Of a DNA stretch of 64,000 nt, positions 36,122 to 45,183 are shown piece after piece. The translations under genes and the position numbers were made by a program. Under the pieces are notes generated by a model. That model was not told the DNA's origin, did no database searches, and worked only from the letters and a program-made list of their open reading frames with translations. Source of the DNA: Erythrobacter mangrovi (GTDB taxonomy: Bacteria; Pseudomonadota; Alphaproteobacteria; Sphingomonadales; Sphingomonadaceae). Location: the NCBI RefSeq assembly GCF_013260645.1, contig NZ_CP053921.1:2901289-2965288 (forward strand), read 5' to 3'. Positions within the stretch are counted from its first letter, which is position 1, and every line of letters starts with the position of its first letter.

Positions 36122-39082
36122 TTACCAGGTGAAGCGCACCCCAGCAGCATAGCGGGCGTAGCCCGGTGCCGCGAAGTAGATCGCCTGATCGTTGCGGCGG
36201 GTACCCGTGCGGTCTTCGTTGAAGATGTTGATGCCTTCGACGAAAACGGTGAGCCCGTCCTTGAACTCGTAGCTCGCGCTGGCGTCTACCTGACCATAGG
36301 ATTCGATGTAGTAGGGATCCTGATCGTAGCCGGCGAGGAACTTGTCGCGCCAGTTGTAGGCGACACGGGCCTGGAAGCCGTTCTTGTCATAGAAGGCCAC
36401 TGCGTTGGCACTGTCGCTCGCCCCAGGCACGGCAAACTGGGTCACTGTCCACGGCAGGGTGTTGTCGAACGAGGTGTCGCTGTTGATCACCGTGTAGTTC
36501 AGGATCACGCCGAAGCCGGTATCCCAGAAGTTGTGCTGGAGAGCGAACTCCCAACCCCACAGGCTTGCACTTTGGTCGCTGTTGAACGGCTGGCTGAAGG
36601 TGAAGACGACATCCGGATCGCCCGTGCGACCGATAACACCGCCATTCGAGCCGACATTGGGGTCATAGTCGGCCGGGCGATTGACCCTGACCCAATCCAC
36701 GATCTGATCGAAGGTGGCGTTGGCACCAAGAGCCGCACGTGCAGCTTGCGCCGCCGCACCCTGTGACGGATCGGGAAGATCAAACAGCGGGGTCTGCGTG
36801 GTACCGCCGCCGATGAAGTTCTTCACGTCCTTGTGGAAGAAGCCGACCGACACGTAGCTGGCATTGTCGTAATACCACTCTGCCGAGAGATCGATGTTCT
36901 TCGACTTGTAGGGTAGTAGGTCCGGATTGCCCGCACTTGCCTGGCTACCGCCAGCTCCAACGCGCAGTGGCGTGGCAAGAGTAATACCGCCCTGCAGATT
37001 GTTATAGGTCGGACGCGTGATGGTGTGGCTGTAGGATGCACGCAGCACCACATCATCGAACGGTTCAAGGCTGAAATCGATCGCCGGCAGCCAGTTGTCG
37101 TACTTGCCCGACAGGGTCGAAGTACCGCCCGGGGTGCTGATCAAGCTGATTTCGTTCTGAGCCGCCCAGACGGTGCCGGTTGGCGTCGGCGTGAGCGCCG
37201 AAGAGTCGACCGTCGTTTCTTCGTAACGCAGGCCCAATCGCAGGCTGCCCTCTGCGTCGCCAAGTGTGAACTTGTGGAACGACTGGATGTAGGGAGCGAT
37301 CGTCTCTTCGCGAATGCTGCGATCCGTGTCGAACGGTGCAAGACAGGTATCGCCCGGTGCGCGATCACAGATACCCAATTGGCTGTCGAGCAGCTGAATC
37401 AGGCGACCTGTATCGATCTGGAAGTAGGTCGGGATGATGGACGGATCGTTGCCGCCACCGAGGCCCGAAATGTCGCCCGGGAGGTCGCGCGGATTGAACA
37501 GATCGTCCGGGGTGTCGGCTGCGCTCAGCGTGCCGCCCCAGGTGTCGTTCTGGATCACGCCAAAGGCGCTGCGAACCTTGTTCTCGACATAGGTGACGCC
37601 GAAATCGAGGCTTTCGATGAAAGATGCATCGAAATCGTAGCTGCCGCGGAAGCTTACTTCGTTGATCTCATCGCGGAAATAGGCGTTGCGGAAGGCATTG
37701 CCCGCAGGGCGGATGTTCGATGCGGCGATTTCGCTACCCGGATACAGGTCGACCGAGATTACCGGAAGAGGGCTGGTGTAATCGACGCCTTGCGAGCGAA
37801 CACCATAGATGGCCGTGCCCACTGCGATACCGCTGCCATAGGGCGAGGTCGGCTTGGATTCGGCGGTCGAATGGTGTCCGTCGAGCTCGAGCTTGAGGCC
37901 GCCCAGACCTTCCCAGGTAATGTTGCCACCGATCGAGTGGTTGATGCTGCGGTTGGAGCCCACTGCGCCGGTTATCGCAAGATCTTTGCCTTCGGCGGCG
38001 GTGAAGTTCTCCGAGTAGAAGTTGGCGCCAGCTGCGGGGCCGTCGGTCCAGCTGCTCGATGTATCATTGTGGTTGAACCACACACCGATGCTGTCTTGGC
38101 GGCTGTTGAAGGTGTTCTGCGAGAAAATGTAGTCGGCTCGCAGCTTGAGAGTATCGGTCGGTGCGAATTCGAGCACCGCCTGAGCGTTAAAGCGCTTGCG
38201 CCGGAAATTATAGAAATCGTAGGCCGCGCTCTGCGGGACCTGGTAGACGTCAGTCGGCCCCGGGCGGTTCTCGATATTGGCGAAGCGCGGGTCACCCTGC
38301 TGCGCAAGCGTGCCCCAGTTGTTTTCCGCGCCAGCGTAGCCCGGGCGCCAGTTGCCGGTGACGAACTGTGCCTGGCTGCCTTTGCGATCCTGATAGGAGC
38401 CGGCGAGGAGAATTCCGATCCGGTCGTCGGCAAAGGTCTGGCTGACGATGCCCGAGATTTCGGGTGTAACGTCGGTGCCCTCGAAACGCGACGTGTCATA
38501 GACACCCTTCACCCCGATGCTGCCCTGAAAGCCAGGACGATCGAGCGGGCGAGGGGTCTTGATGTTGATGACCGAGCCGATACCGCCGGTCGGCAGCGAA
38601 GCGCGGCCCGACTTGTAGACTTCGACGCCAGCGACGCCCTCCGAGGCTAGGTTGGCAAAATCGAAGCTACGTGACGATGGAGCGGAGAAGCCGTCGCCCA
38701 GTGTCGACGTCGGCATCTGGCGCCCGTTGACTACGACGAGGTTAAAGTCCGGGCCGAAGCCGCGTACGGTAACGGTCGAGCCTTCACCGCTGGAGCGGTC
38801 GATCGACACGCCGGTAATGCGCTGGAGCGATTCGGCGAGGTTGGTGTCGGGGAACTTGCCGATATCTTCGGCCGAGATGGCATCGACCACGCCGACCGCA
38901 TCGCGCTTGATGTTCATCGCATCCTGCAGCGATGCGCGGATGCCCGAAACGACGATTACGTTCTCTTCGGGGCTTTCGTCTGCCGTGTCCTGAGCCATGG
39001 CTGGTGCAGCTGCTGCACCAAGTGCAACCACGGATGCCGTCGCCATGAAGTTCACGAACGAGGGCTTGCGCTTCCAGGTCAT
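36122..39082 (-). CDS. TonB-dependent receptor, carbohydrate type
   Basis: A 986-residue outer-membrane receptor. It has a signal peptide ending AAAPAMAQ, a TonB box NVIVVSGIRASLQDAM, and a plug with GKFPDTNLAESLQRITGVSI, TVTVRGFGPDFN and VVVNGRQMP, followed by a long barrel ending YAAGVRFTW. The IRASLQDAMNIKR / KFPDTNLAESLQRI subfamily is the one commonly found in polysaccharide loci of Caulobacter, Xanthomonas and sphingomonads. Two GAACGTTC palindromes lie 52-82 bases upstream of the chosen ATG, which has GGGAGGAG before it. It probably imports glucan oligomers for the GH3 enzyme. Confidence 0.93.
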   Translation of the reverse strand: MTWKRKPSFVNFMATASVVALGAAAAPAMAQDTADESPEENVIVVSGIRASLQDAMNIKRDAVGVVDAISAEDIGKFPDTNLAESLQRITGVSIDRSSGEGSTVTVRGFGPDFNLVVVNGRQMPTSTLGDGFSAPSSRSFDFANLASEGVAGVEVYKSGRASLPTGGIGSVINIKTPRPLDRPGFQGSIGVKGVYDTSRFEGTDVTPEISGIVSQTFADDRIGILLAGSYQDRKGSQAQFVTGNWRPGYAGAENNWGTLAQQGDPRFANIENRPGPTDVYQVPQSAAYDFYNFRRKRFNAQAVLEFAPTDTLKLRADYIFSQNTFNSRQDSIGVWFNHNDTSSSWTDGPAAGANFYSENFTAAEGKDLAITGAVGSNRSINHSIGGNITWEGLGGLKLELDGHHSTAESKPTSPYGSGIAVGTAIYGVRSQGVDYTSPLPVISVDLYPGSEIAASNIRPAGNAFRNAYFRDEINEVSFRGSYDFDASFIESLDFGVTYVENKVRSAFGVIQNDTWGGTLSAADTPDDLFNPRDLPGDISGLGGGNDPSIIPTYFQIDTGRLIQLLDSQLGICDRAPGDTCLAPFDTDRSIREETIAPYIQSFHKFTLGDAEGSLRLGLRYEETTVDSSALTPTPTGTVWAAQNEISLISTPGGTSTLSGKYDNWLPAIDFSLEPFDDVVLRASYSHTITRPTYNNLQGGITLATPLRVGAGGSQASAGNPDLLPYKSKNIDLSAEWYYDNASYVSVGFFHKDVKNFIGGGTTQTPLFDLPDPSQGAAAQAARAALGANATFDQIVDWVRVNRPADYDPNVGSNGGVIGRTGDPDVVFTFSQPFNSDQSASLWGWEFALQHNFWDTGFGVILNYTVINSDTSFDNTLPWTVTQFAVPGASDSANAVAFYDKNGFQARVAYNWRDKFLAGYDQDPYYIESYGQVDASASYEFKDGLTVFVEGINIFNEDRTGTRRNDQAIYFAAPGYARYAAGVRFTW

Positions 39083-39133
39083 TACCGATTCTCCTCCCAA
39101 AACCATGCATTTGAGTTGCATGGACGTCTGAAT

Positions 39134-39145
39134 GTGAACGTTCAC
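39134..39145 (-). promoter_or_regulatory. LacI-type operator candidate 1 upstream of receptor
   Basis: The perfect 12-bp palindrome GTGAACGTTCAC, centred on CpG, 52 bases upstream of the receptor start. It shares the GAACGTTC core with the site in front of the GH3 gene. Confidence 0.75.
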
Positions 39146-39150
39146 CTATT

Positions 39151-39164
39151 TGAGAACGTTCACT
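39151..39164 (-). promoter_or_regulatory. LacI-type operator candidate 2 upstream of receptor
   Basis: TGAGAACGTTCACT with core GAACGTTC (39154-39161). Its centre is 18 bases from that of the adjacent palindrome. The flanks TGA/AC match the GH3 site almost exactly (TGAGAACGTTCAC is common to both). Confidence 0.75.
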
Positions 39165-39387
39165 TCGTCAACGCGGGCAAGCCATCTTTGATCACAAAAT
39201 TGCATTCGTGTGGCAAAAGTGTTGCATTTCTTGCGCGGGTGCGAGGGCACCTGCGCTTTCCCCTCGGACCACAACCGGCCCCGCTAGGCAAGTGCGCAGA
39301 ACTGTCAGGCGATGCCTCCCGAAGCGCTAGACTCACGGCCTTTGCGCCGATACCGGTCTCAAAAAGCAACTTGGGAGAGAGATCGTC

Positions 39388-40365
39388 ATGAAGACCCGCA
39401 TCACCGAAATGTTCGGCATCGAGCACCCGATCATCCAGGGTGGCATGCATTATGTCGGCTTTGCGGAGATGGCTTCGGCGGTATCCAATGCGGGCGGGCT
39501 TGGCATAATCACGGCGCTGACTCTCGGCACACCGGAAAAGCTCGCGAACGAAATTGCCCGCTGCAAGGACATGACCGACAAGCCTTTCGGCGTGAACTTG
39601 ACCTTCCTGCCAACGGTGAATGCGCCCGACTATCCAGGGCTCGTCCGCGTTATCATAGAGGGTGGGGTCAAGGTGGTCGAGACTGCCGGCAACAACCCGG
39701 TGCAAGTCCTGCCGTTTTTCAAGGATGCGGGGGTCAAGGTGATCCACAAGTGCACCAGCGTGCGCCACAGCCTCAAGGCCCAGGCGATCGGCTGCGACGC
39801 CGTAAGCGTCGACGGCTTCGAATGCGGAGGCCATCCGGGTGAGGATGACGTCCCCAACATGATCCTGCTGCCACGCGCAGCCGACGAGTTGGAAATCCCC
39901 TTCGTCGCCAGTGGTGGCCAGGCCGATGCGCGCAGCCTCGTGGCCAGCCTCGCCATGGGTGCTGACGGTATCAACATGGGCACGCGCTTCATTGCGACCC
40001 AGGAAGCCCCGGTGCACGAAAACGTGAAGCGCGCGATCGTGGCTGCGAGCGAGCTCGACACCCGCCTTGTCATGCGCCCGCTGCGCAACACCGAGCGCGT
40101 CATGACCAATGACGCAGTGGAGCGTCTGCTCGAGAAAGAGCGCAAGCTCGGCCCCAACCTCAAGTTCGAGGACATCATCGATGAAGTAGCGGGCGTCTAT
40201 CCGCGCATCATGACGCAGGGCGACATGGACGCCGGCGCCTGGTCCTGCGGCATGGTTGCCGGCCTGATTAACGACATCCCGACCTGCAAGGAACTTATCG
40301 ATCGGATCATGAGCGAAGCGGACCAGATCATCCGCGGTCGGCTCGCCGGTTTCGTCAACGCCTGA
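39388..40365 (+). CDS. NAD(P)H-dependent flavin oxidoreductase (nitronate monooxygenase / FabK-like)
   Basis: A 325-residue FMN-binding TIM-barrel protein of the nitronate monooxygenase superfamily. Features are IEHPIIQGGMHYVGFAEMA, AVSNAGGLGIITA, VDGFECGGHPGEDD with the active-site histidine, and PFVASGGQADARSLVASLA with GADGINMGTRFIAT for FMN phosphate binding. The family ranges from nitronate oxidation to enoyl or side-chain reduction; here it leads an operon with an acyl-CoA dehydrogenase, an SDR and an aldo/keto reductase, which favours a role in acyl-CoA metabolism. Confidence 0.88.
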   Translation: MKTRITEMFGIEHPIIQGGMHYVGFAEMASAVSNAGGLGIITALTLGTPEKLANEIARCKDMTDKPFGVNLTFLPTVNAPDYPGLVRVIIEGGVKVVETAGNNPVQVLPFFKDAGVKVIHKCTSVRHSLKAQAIGCDAVSVDGFECGGHPGEDDVPNMILLPRAADELEIPFVASGGQADARSLVASLAMGADGINMGTRFIATQEAPVHENVKRAIVAASELDTRLVMRPLRNTERVMTNDAVERLLEKERKLGPNLKFEDIIDEVAGVYPRIMTQGDMDAGAWSCGMVAGLINDIPTCKELIDRIMSEADQIIRGRLAGFVNA

Positions 40366-40379
40366 GGACTGACACCACC

Positions 40380-41522
40380 ATGCTCGATACCAGCCAGCGC
40401 TTTGCCTATAACGAAGACCACGAGGCCTTCCGCGACACCGTCCGCAAGGTCTTCGCCGAACACATGACCCCCTATCTCGACCAGCACGAGGCGGACGGCA
40501 TCGTCCCCCGCTCGGCCTGGAAGGCGCTAGGTGAGGCGGGCATGCTGTGTCCGACCGTCAAAGAAGAGAACGGCGGCCTAGGCCTCGACTTCGGCTTCAA
40601 TTGCGTGCTGTGCGAAGAACTGTCCTACCTCGGCAGCTCGGCCGGCTTCACGCTGCAGAACGACATTACCGCCAATTACATCGAACGCCTCGGCACTGAC
40701 GAGCAGCGCGCGAAGTACCTCCCGGGCATGGTTTCGGGCGATGTGATCTCGGCCATCGCCATGACCGAGCCGGGCGCGGGTAGCGACCTCCAGGGTATCC
40801 GCACCACCGCGGTGAAGGATGGCAACCACCTCGTGGTGAATGGATCCAAGACTTACATCACCAACGGCCAGAACGCCGATGTGATCATCGTCGTCGCGAA
40901 GACCGACCCGACGCAGGGGGCCAAGGGCACCACGCTGGTGCTGGTGGACGCCGACACCCCGGGCTTCGAGCGCGGGCGCAACCTCGACAAGATCGGCCAG
41001 CATTCGGCAGATACGTCAGAGCTGTTCTTCAACGACTGCCGCGTGCCGATGACCAATATCCTTGGCGGCGAAGGTCGTGGCTTTATCCACTTGATGGAGG
41101 AACTGCCGCAGGAACGCCTGGGGATCGCCGTGGGCGCACAGGCCGCGGCGCAACGCGCCTTCGACGAGGCGGTCAAGTTCACCAAGGACCGCAAGGCCTT
41201 CGGCAAGACGGTGTTCGAATTCCAGAACACCAAGTTCGTCCTTGCTGACCTCAAGGCCAAGATCCAGGTAGGCTGGGCACATCTCGACTGGGCGATCAGC
41301 AAGCACCTGCGCGGCGAGCTCACCACCGACGAGGCGAGCGCGGCCAAGCTGTGGCACACCGACCTGCAATGGGAAGCCTGCGACAAGGCGCTGCAACTGC
41401 ATGGTGGTGCGGGTTACATGAACGAATATGCGATCGCTCGTCTGTGGCGCGACGCGCGCGTGACCCGGATCTTCGGCGGTACCAACGAGATCATGAAGGA
41501 AGTGATCAGCCGTTCGATCTGA
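40380..41522 (+). CDS. Acyl-CoA dehydrogenase
   Basis: A 380-residue FAD enzyme. Motifs are AMTEPGAGSDLQGIRTTA, VNGSKTYITNGQNADV, ERLGIAVGAQAAAQRAFD, QLHGGAGYMNEYAIARLWRD and the C-terminal TRIFGGTNEIMKEVISRSI. The length and motifs match long/very-long-chain or branched-chain homotetrameric members. It begins 14 bases after the flavin oxidoreductase and is followed at 13 bases by an SDR, so this is a four-gene operon. The substrate is unknown. Confidence 0.94.
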   Translation: MLDTSQRFAYNEDHEAFRDTVRKVFAEHMTPYLDQHEADGIVPRSAWKALGEAGMLCPTVKEENGGLGLDFGFNCVLCEELSYLGSSAGFTLQNDITANYIERLGTDEQRAKYLPGMVSGDVISAIAMTEPGAGSDLQGIRTTAVKDGNHLVVNGSKTYITNGQNADVIIVVAKTDPTQGAKGTTLVLVDADTPGFERGRNLDKIGQHSADTSELFFNDCRVPMTNILGGEGRGFIHLMEELPQERLGIAVGAQAAAQRAFDEAVKFTKDRKAFGKTVFEFQNTKFVLADLKAKIQVGWAHLDWAISKHLRGELTTDEASAAKLWHTDLQWEACDKALQLHGGAGYMNEYAIARLWRDARVTRIFGGTNEIMKEVISRSI

Positions 41523-41535
41523 GAAGGAGTTCCGC

Positions 41536-42273
41536 ATGGCAGATCCGCTCGATTTCACCGGGAAGACCGTGCTCGTGGTCGGCGGGACGAGCGGCATCGG
41601 CAACGGGATTGCGCACGGGTTCCGCGAGCACGGGGCGACAGTACATGTCACCGGAACCCGCGGTTGTGCCGATGACTACAGTGCAGACGAAGGCAGCGAT
41701 CTCGTCGACCTCGTCTTCCATCGCGTAGACGTTTCGCAGCCCGGCGGGTTCGAAGCGCTCGAACTGCCCGACCGGCTCGATGTCGTGGTGCTTTGTCAGG
41801 GCACCGTTCGCTATCGCCGCGAAGAGTTCGAGCGAGCGGGTTGGGACACGGTGATGGAGGTCAACCTCAATTCGCTGATGGATTGCGCGCGCGCCGTGCG
41901 GCGCAAGCTGGCCGAGCGCGGCGGATCGCTGATCATCGTCAGTTCGGTGGGGGCCTATCACGCGATGATCGGCAATCCGGCCTATGCGGCGAGCAAGGCA
42001 GGTGCAGTGAGCCTGGTCGGATCACTGGCGCAGGCCTGGGCGGGCGAGGGCATTCGCGTCAACGGGATTGCGCCAGGCCTCGTGCCAACCAAGCTGACGA
42101 GGGTGACCACAGAGAACGAACAGCGTGCCGCAGGCGCCATCGCGCGCATCCCGGCAGGGCGAATGGGTACGCCTGCAGACATGGCCGGGGCGGCACTGTT
42201 CCTCGCCTCGCCACTAGCCGATTATGTCGTTGGCCAGACCATCCGGGTGGATGGCGGCATGACGCTATCCTGA
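41536..42273 (+). CDS. Short-chain dehydrogenase/reductase
   Basis: A 245-residue classical SDR with VVGGTSGIGNGIAHGF (cofactor), S136/S137 (IIVSSVGA), Y150-x3-K154 (PAYAASKAG) and the C-terminal VVGQTIRVDGGMTLS. An AAGGAG ribosome site precedes the ATG. It probably oxidises a hydroxyl group made downstream of the acyl-CoA dehydrogenase encoded just before it. Confidence 0.92.
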   Translation: MADPLDFTGKTVLVVGGTSGIGNGIAHGFREHGATVHVTGTRGCADDYSADEGSDLVDLVFHRVDVSQPGGFEALELPDRLDVVVLCQGTVRYRREEFERAGWDTVMEVNLNSLMDCARAVRRKLAERGGSLIIVSSVGAYHAMIGNPAYAASKAGAVSLVGSLAQAWAGEGIRVNGIAPGLVPTKLTRVTTENEQRAAGAIARIPAGRMGTPADMAGAALFLASPLADYVVGQTIRVDGGMTLS

Positions 42274-42285
42274 GGGAAGAATACC

Positions 42286-43308
42286 ATGGACTATGTCAAT
42301 CTCGGCCGATCGGGCCTCAAGGTCTCGCGCCTGTGCCTCGGCTGCATGAGCTACGGCGATACCACGCGCGGTTGGCATGGCGACTGGGTTCTGGGTGAGG
42401 ATGACAGCCGCCCCTTCATCCGCGAGGCGCTCGAATCGGGGATCAACTTCTTCGACACGGCCAACATGTATTCGCAAGGCAGTTCGGAGGAAGTCATCGG
42501 ACGGCTGCTGCCCGAATTCGCCAAGCGCGACGAGATCGTTGTCGCGACCAAGGTCTATTTCCCCTGGCGTCAGGCGCCCAACACCGGTGGCCTGTCGCGC
42601 AAGAGCCTGATGCAGGCGATCGATGCCAGCCTCACCCGCCTCAACATGAACTACGTCGATCTCTACCAGATCCATCGGTGGGACGATGAGACGCCGATCG
42701 AGGAAACGATGGAGGCGCTGCACGACATCGTGAAAGCGGGCAAGGCGCGCTACATCGGCGCGTCCTCGATGTGGGCATGGCAATTTGCCAAGGCACAGGA
42801 AGTGGCACGGACGAACGGCTGGACGCGCTTCATCTCGATGCAGAACCACGTCAACCTGCTCTATCGCGAAGAAGAGCGCGAAATGCTGCCGCTTTGCGCC
42901 GATCAGGGGGTCGGCGTCATTCCGTGGAGCCCGCTGGCGCGCGGAAGGCTCGCGCGCGGCTGGGATGAGACCACTGTCCGCAGCGAGACCGACGGGATCG
43001 CCAAGCTGCTGTACCGCCAGCAGGAAGAGGCGGACCGCGCGATTGTCGATGCAGTAGGGGCCATTGCCACGGAACGCGGCGTGTCGCGCGCGACCGTTGG
43101 GCTCGCCTGGCATTTCGCCAAGGGCATCACCGCGCCCATCATCGGTGCGACCAAGCCCGGCCACATCGCTGCCGCAGTCGCGGCCATGGATCTGGCACTC
43201 ACCGATAGCGAAGTCGCGCGGCTTGAGGAGCCTTATGTCCCCAAGAGTCCTGCCGGTATTGCCACGCCGTTGCAGCGCAACTGGACGCTAAGCGTGCCCG
43301 CGAGCTGA
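42286..43308 (+). CDS. Aldo/keto reductase
   Basis: A 340-residue NADPH-dependent aldo/keto reductase of the YajO/Tas type. The catalytic residues are D57 and Y62 in FFDTANMYSQGSSEE, K89 in VATKVYFPW, and the histidine in YQIHRWDDETPIEE. The NADPH-binding end is TAPIIGATKPGHIAAAV. It closes the four-gene operon, with 12 bases between it and the SDR. It reduces an aldehyde or ketone; the physiological substrate is unknown. Confidence 0.92.
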   Translation: MDYVNLGRSGLKVSRLCLGCMSYGDTTRGWHGDWVLGEDDSRPFIREALESGINFFDTANMYSQGSSEEVIGRLLPEFAKRDEIVVATKVYFPWRQAPNTGGLSRKSLMQAIDASLTRLNMNYVDLYQIHRWDDETPIEETMEALHDIVKAGKARYIGASSMWAWQFAKAQEVARTNGWTRFISMQNHVNLLYREEEREMLPLCADQGVGVIPWSPLARGRLARGWDETTVRSETDGIAKLLYRQQEEADRAIVDAVGAIATERGVSRATVGLAWHFAKGITAPIIGATKPGHIAAAVAAMDLALTDSEVARLEEPYVPKSPAGIATPLQRNWTLSVPAS

Positions 43309-43353
43309 CAAAAGCGCGCTTTCCGCGCGAAGTGTTACAATCTGCCGATTTAG

Positions 43354-43371
43354 GTCACAAACGAGTCACAT
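43354..43371 (+). promoter_or_regulatory. Pho-box-like direct repeat upstream of OmpR-type regulator
   Basis: GTCACAA-ACGA-GTCACAT: two similar heptamers separated by four bases, giving the 11-base period typical of PhoB/OmpR-type boxes. A related GTTACAA is at 43334-43340. The repeat ends 42 bases before the GTG start of the regulator, so autoregulation is possible. Confidence 0.45.
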
Positions 43372-43413
43372 CGCTGCGCCATCGCTCGCTCATCTGGGTG
43401 GGACGAACGACGC

Positions 43414-44088
43414 GTGCAGGCTATCAATATTTTCCTGACCGACCGGCTGGGCGAAGAGATTTCCGACTTCGTGCATGGCGACATGCGCTATGCCTTCGGG
43501 CGCCTCTACCCCGAGGGCCCCCGGCGCCTGGTGGAAGGGCCGGTCTGTGCCTTCGTCGATTGGGTGATGGAGGACCTGTCCGGCCTGGAGATGTGCCGCC
43601 GCCTGCGCGCCGATACGCGAACCGCCGATGCGCATATCACTATCGTGCTTGAAGAAGACGATCCCGACGACAAGCGCCGTGCGCTGCGTGCCGGCGCCGA
43701 TGACTACATGGTCGGACCGATCGATCGCACGGCGGTGCTCGACCGGGTGATGGCGCTCCAGGCAGGCGGCGGCCACGCGCGGGTGACCGAACAGTTGCAG
43801 GTCGGCCAGTTGCTGATCGATGCCGCCGCGCTGCAGGCCCGCTGGGCGGGCGAGCCGCTGACGCTGCGGCCCAATGAATTCCGCTTGCTGCGTTTCTTCG
43901 CACAGAACCCCGACCGCGTGCTGACCCGAGCCGAATTGATCGAGGCGCTGGGCAAGCAGGAACCACCGATCGACGAACGCACCGTGGACGTGTGGATCGG
44001 CCGGTTGCGCCGCGCACTCCGCGCCAAGGGCGCCGGCGACCGCGTACGCACGGTGCGGTCGCTGGGGTACGCCTACGATTCACATTAG
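43414..44088 (+). CDS. OmpR/PhoB-type response regulator with degenerate receiver
   Basis: A 224-residue regulator with an N-terminal receiver-like domain (1-115) and a C-terminal winged helix (about 125-222; TLRPNEFRLLRFFAQNPDRV, VDVWIGRLRRALRAKG, RTVRSLGYAYDS). D49 (CAFVDWVMEDLSG) is in the phospho-acceptor position. The usual acidic pair is reduced to TDRLG, the switch Thr/Ser is missing (IVLEEDD), and the conserved lysine is glycine (MVGPID, G101). It may work without phosphorylation. It starts with GTG. No histidine kinase is adjacent. Confidence 0.87.
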   Translation: MQAINIFLTDRLGEEISDFVHGDMRYAFGRLYPEGPRRLVEGPVCAFVDWVMEDLSGLEMCRRLRADTRTADAHITIVLEEDDPDDKRRALRAGADDYMVGPIDRTAVLDRVMALQAGGGHARVTEQLQVGQLLIDAAALQARWAGEPLTLRPNEFRLLRFFAQNPDRVLTRAELIEALGKQEPPIDERTVDVWIGRLRRALRAKGAGDRVRTVRSLGYAYDSH

Positions 44089-44247
44089 GCGGCGGGTGCT
44101 CTTATTAGCCTCTTGAGAGTTTGTCGTTCCTCGGAGCTTGGTCCTGGATTGCAGGCTTCGCCAGAGCGCCGGCTTCTAGCTCTTTATGAGTTTGGTAACC
44201 TACCTTGAATCAATCTCTTATGGGTTGATTGTGCGAGTATCATCTGG

Positions 44248-45030
44248 GTGATTCATGTAACATTCTCTGATTCCGGCGCCGGGTCGCTGAAGTGGGCGCT
44301 TCGAAATCTAGGAAAGCCCCGGATCGTCGAACCTTATATTGGTGAACTTGACTGGGGTCCGATTTCGCCGACGGATTTCTCATGTCGGCAAGCGTGGAAG
44401 AGCTCGCATCTACCTTTTGACGACCTCAAGGGTTGGGATTGGATCGAAGATGCAGCCACAGGCTTCCAGCGCAGGCTTGATGTCAGTGATGAGCACCTGG
44501 TCTGGGTTGTTCCTCATAACGCCGAGGAATTGTGCGGACTGCACTGGTACCTTGATCGCTTTGGCGGTGAGCGGGCCACGTTTGTATTGGTCGACAGTTT
44601 CCCGGACGCGCGGGGAGAGCCACCCCCGAAAGGCATCGGCGAACTGGGGCCCGAGCGCATGATGTACCTGGTTGAAAATGCCGAGCGCGAAACGTGGGAT
44701 GAAGGCCGCTTTCCTCGGCAGCGTTGGCGGAAACTCTGCGAAGACTCTACCAACCTTCGCATTGTCAAAAACGGCGTGGCTACGAGTGTCGCGGAAGACT
44801 ATTTCGATCAGACCATTCTTGGTCGATGCCAGGACGCTTGGCGCTCGATCAATGACGCTATTGTCGAGGTATTTGAGGAGCTGCGGGGAGAGCAGCACTC
44901 AGTCGGGATGTACCTTGTAATGTGGCGCCTGCGCGAACTGGCCCTGTCGGGAAAGATCGTGACGAGCCGGGAGGTCAGGATAGAGCTCAATCACGATTTC
45001 AACGATCCAATCATGCTCAGACTAGCTTGA
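44248..45030 (+). CDS. DUF1835/DUF3658-type protein
   Basis: A 260-residue soluble protein. The N-terminal MIHVTFSDSGAGSLKWALRN matches the DUF1835 start pattern, and the C-terminal part (about 130-255, with RWRKLCEDSTNLRIVKNGV and MYLVMWRLRELALSGKI) resembles DUF3658. The function is unknown; these genes are scattered and often accessory. The gene and its flanks are visibly richer in A+T than the surrounding DNA, which suggests recent transfer. The start is GTG with only a weak ribosome site, so the exact start is uncertain. Confidence 0.8.
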   Translation: MIHVTFSDSGAGSLKWALRNLGKPRIVEPYIGELDWGPISPTDFSCRQAWKSSHLPFDDLKGWDWIEDAATGFQRRLDVSDEHLVWVVPHNAEELCGLHWYLDRFGGERATFVLVDSFPDARGEPPPKGIGELGPERMMYLVENAERETWDEGRFPRQRWRKLCEDSTNLRIVKNGVATSVAEDYFDQTILGRCQDAWRSINDAIVEVFEELRGEQHSVGMYLVMWRLRELALSGKIVTSREVRIELNHDFNDPIMLRLA

Positions 45031-45110
45031 TGTGGTTTCCAATGGTGTCCGGCTGTCGCCCTCTATCAGGTTCCAATGCTTGCTGGGGCGGCATTTTTAG
45101 CTGGCGATTT

Positions 45111-45183
45111 ACCGGTCGGACTCCAGTCCTTGGGAGGGCCATCGGCCACCCTTGAGTTAGTTTCGTGTGGCGTTCCGACCGGT
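45111..45183. repeat. Inverted repeat with nested hairpin between convergent genes
   Basis: Arms ACCGGTCGGA (45111-45120) and TCCGACCGGT (45174-45183) are perfect 10-bp inverts 53 bases apart. Inside is a second imperfect pair around GGGAGGGCC and GGCCACCC. The right arm lies within the 3' end of the LysR gene. It may be a bidirectional terminator or the trace of an inserted element at the edge of the A+T-richer segment. Confidence 0.5.

Noticed and set aside
37025..38650. Open frame of about 540 codons opposite the glucan-locus TonB receptor
   Set aside because: It is an antisense shadow of the receptor; the translation shows no domain pattern and no ribosome site.
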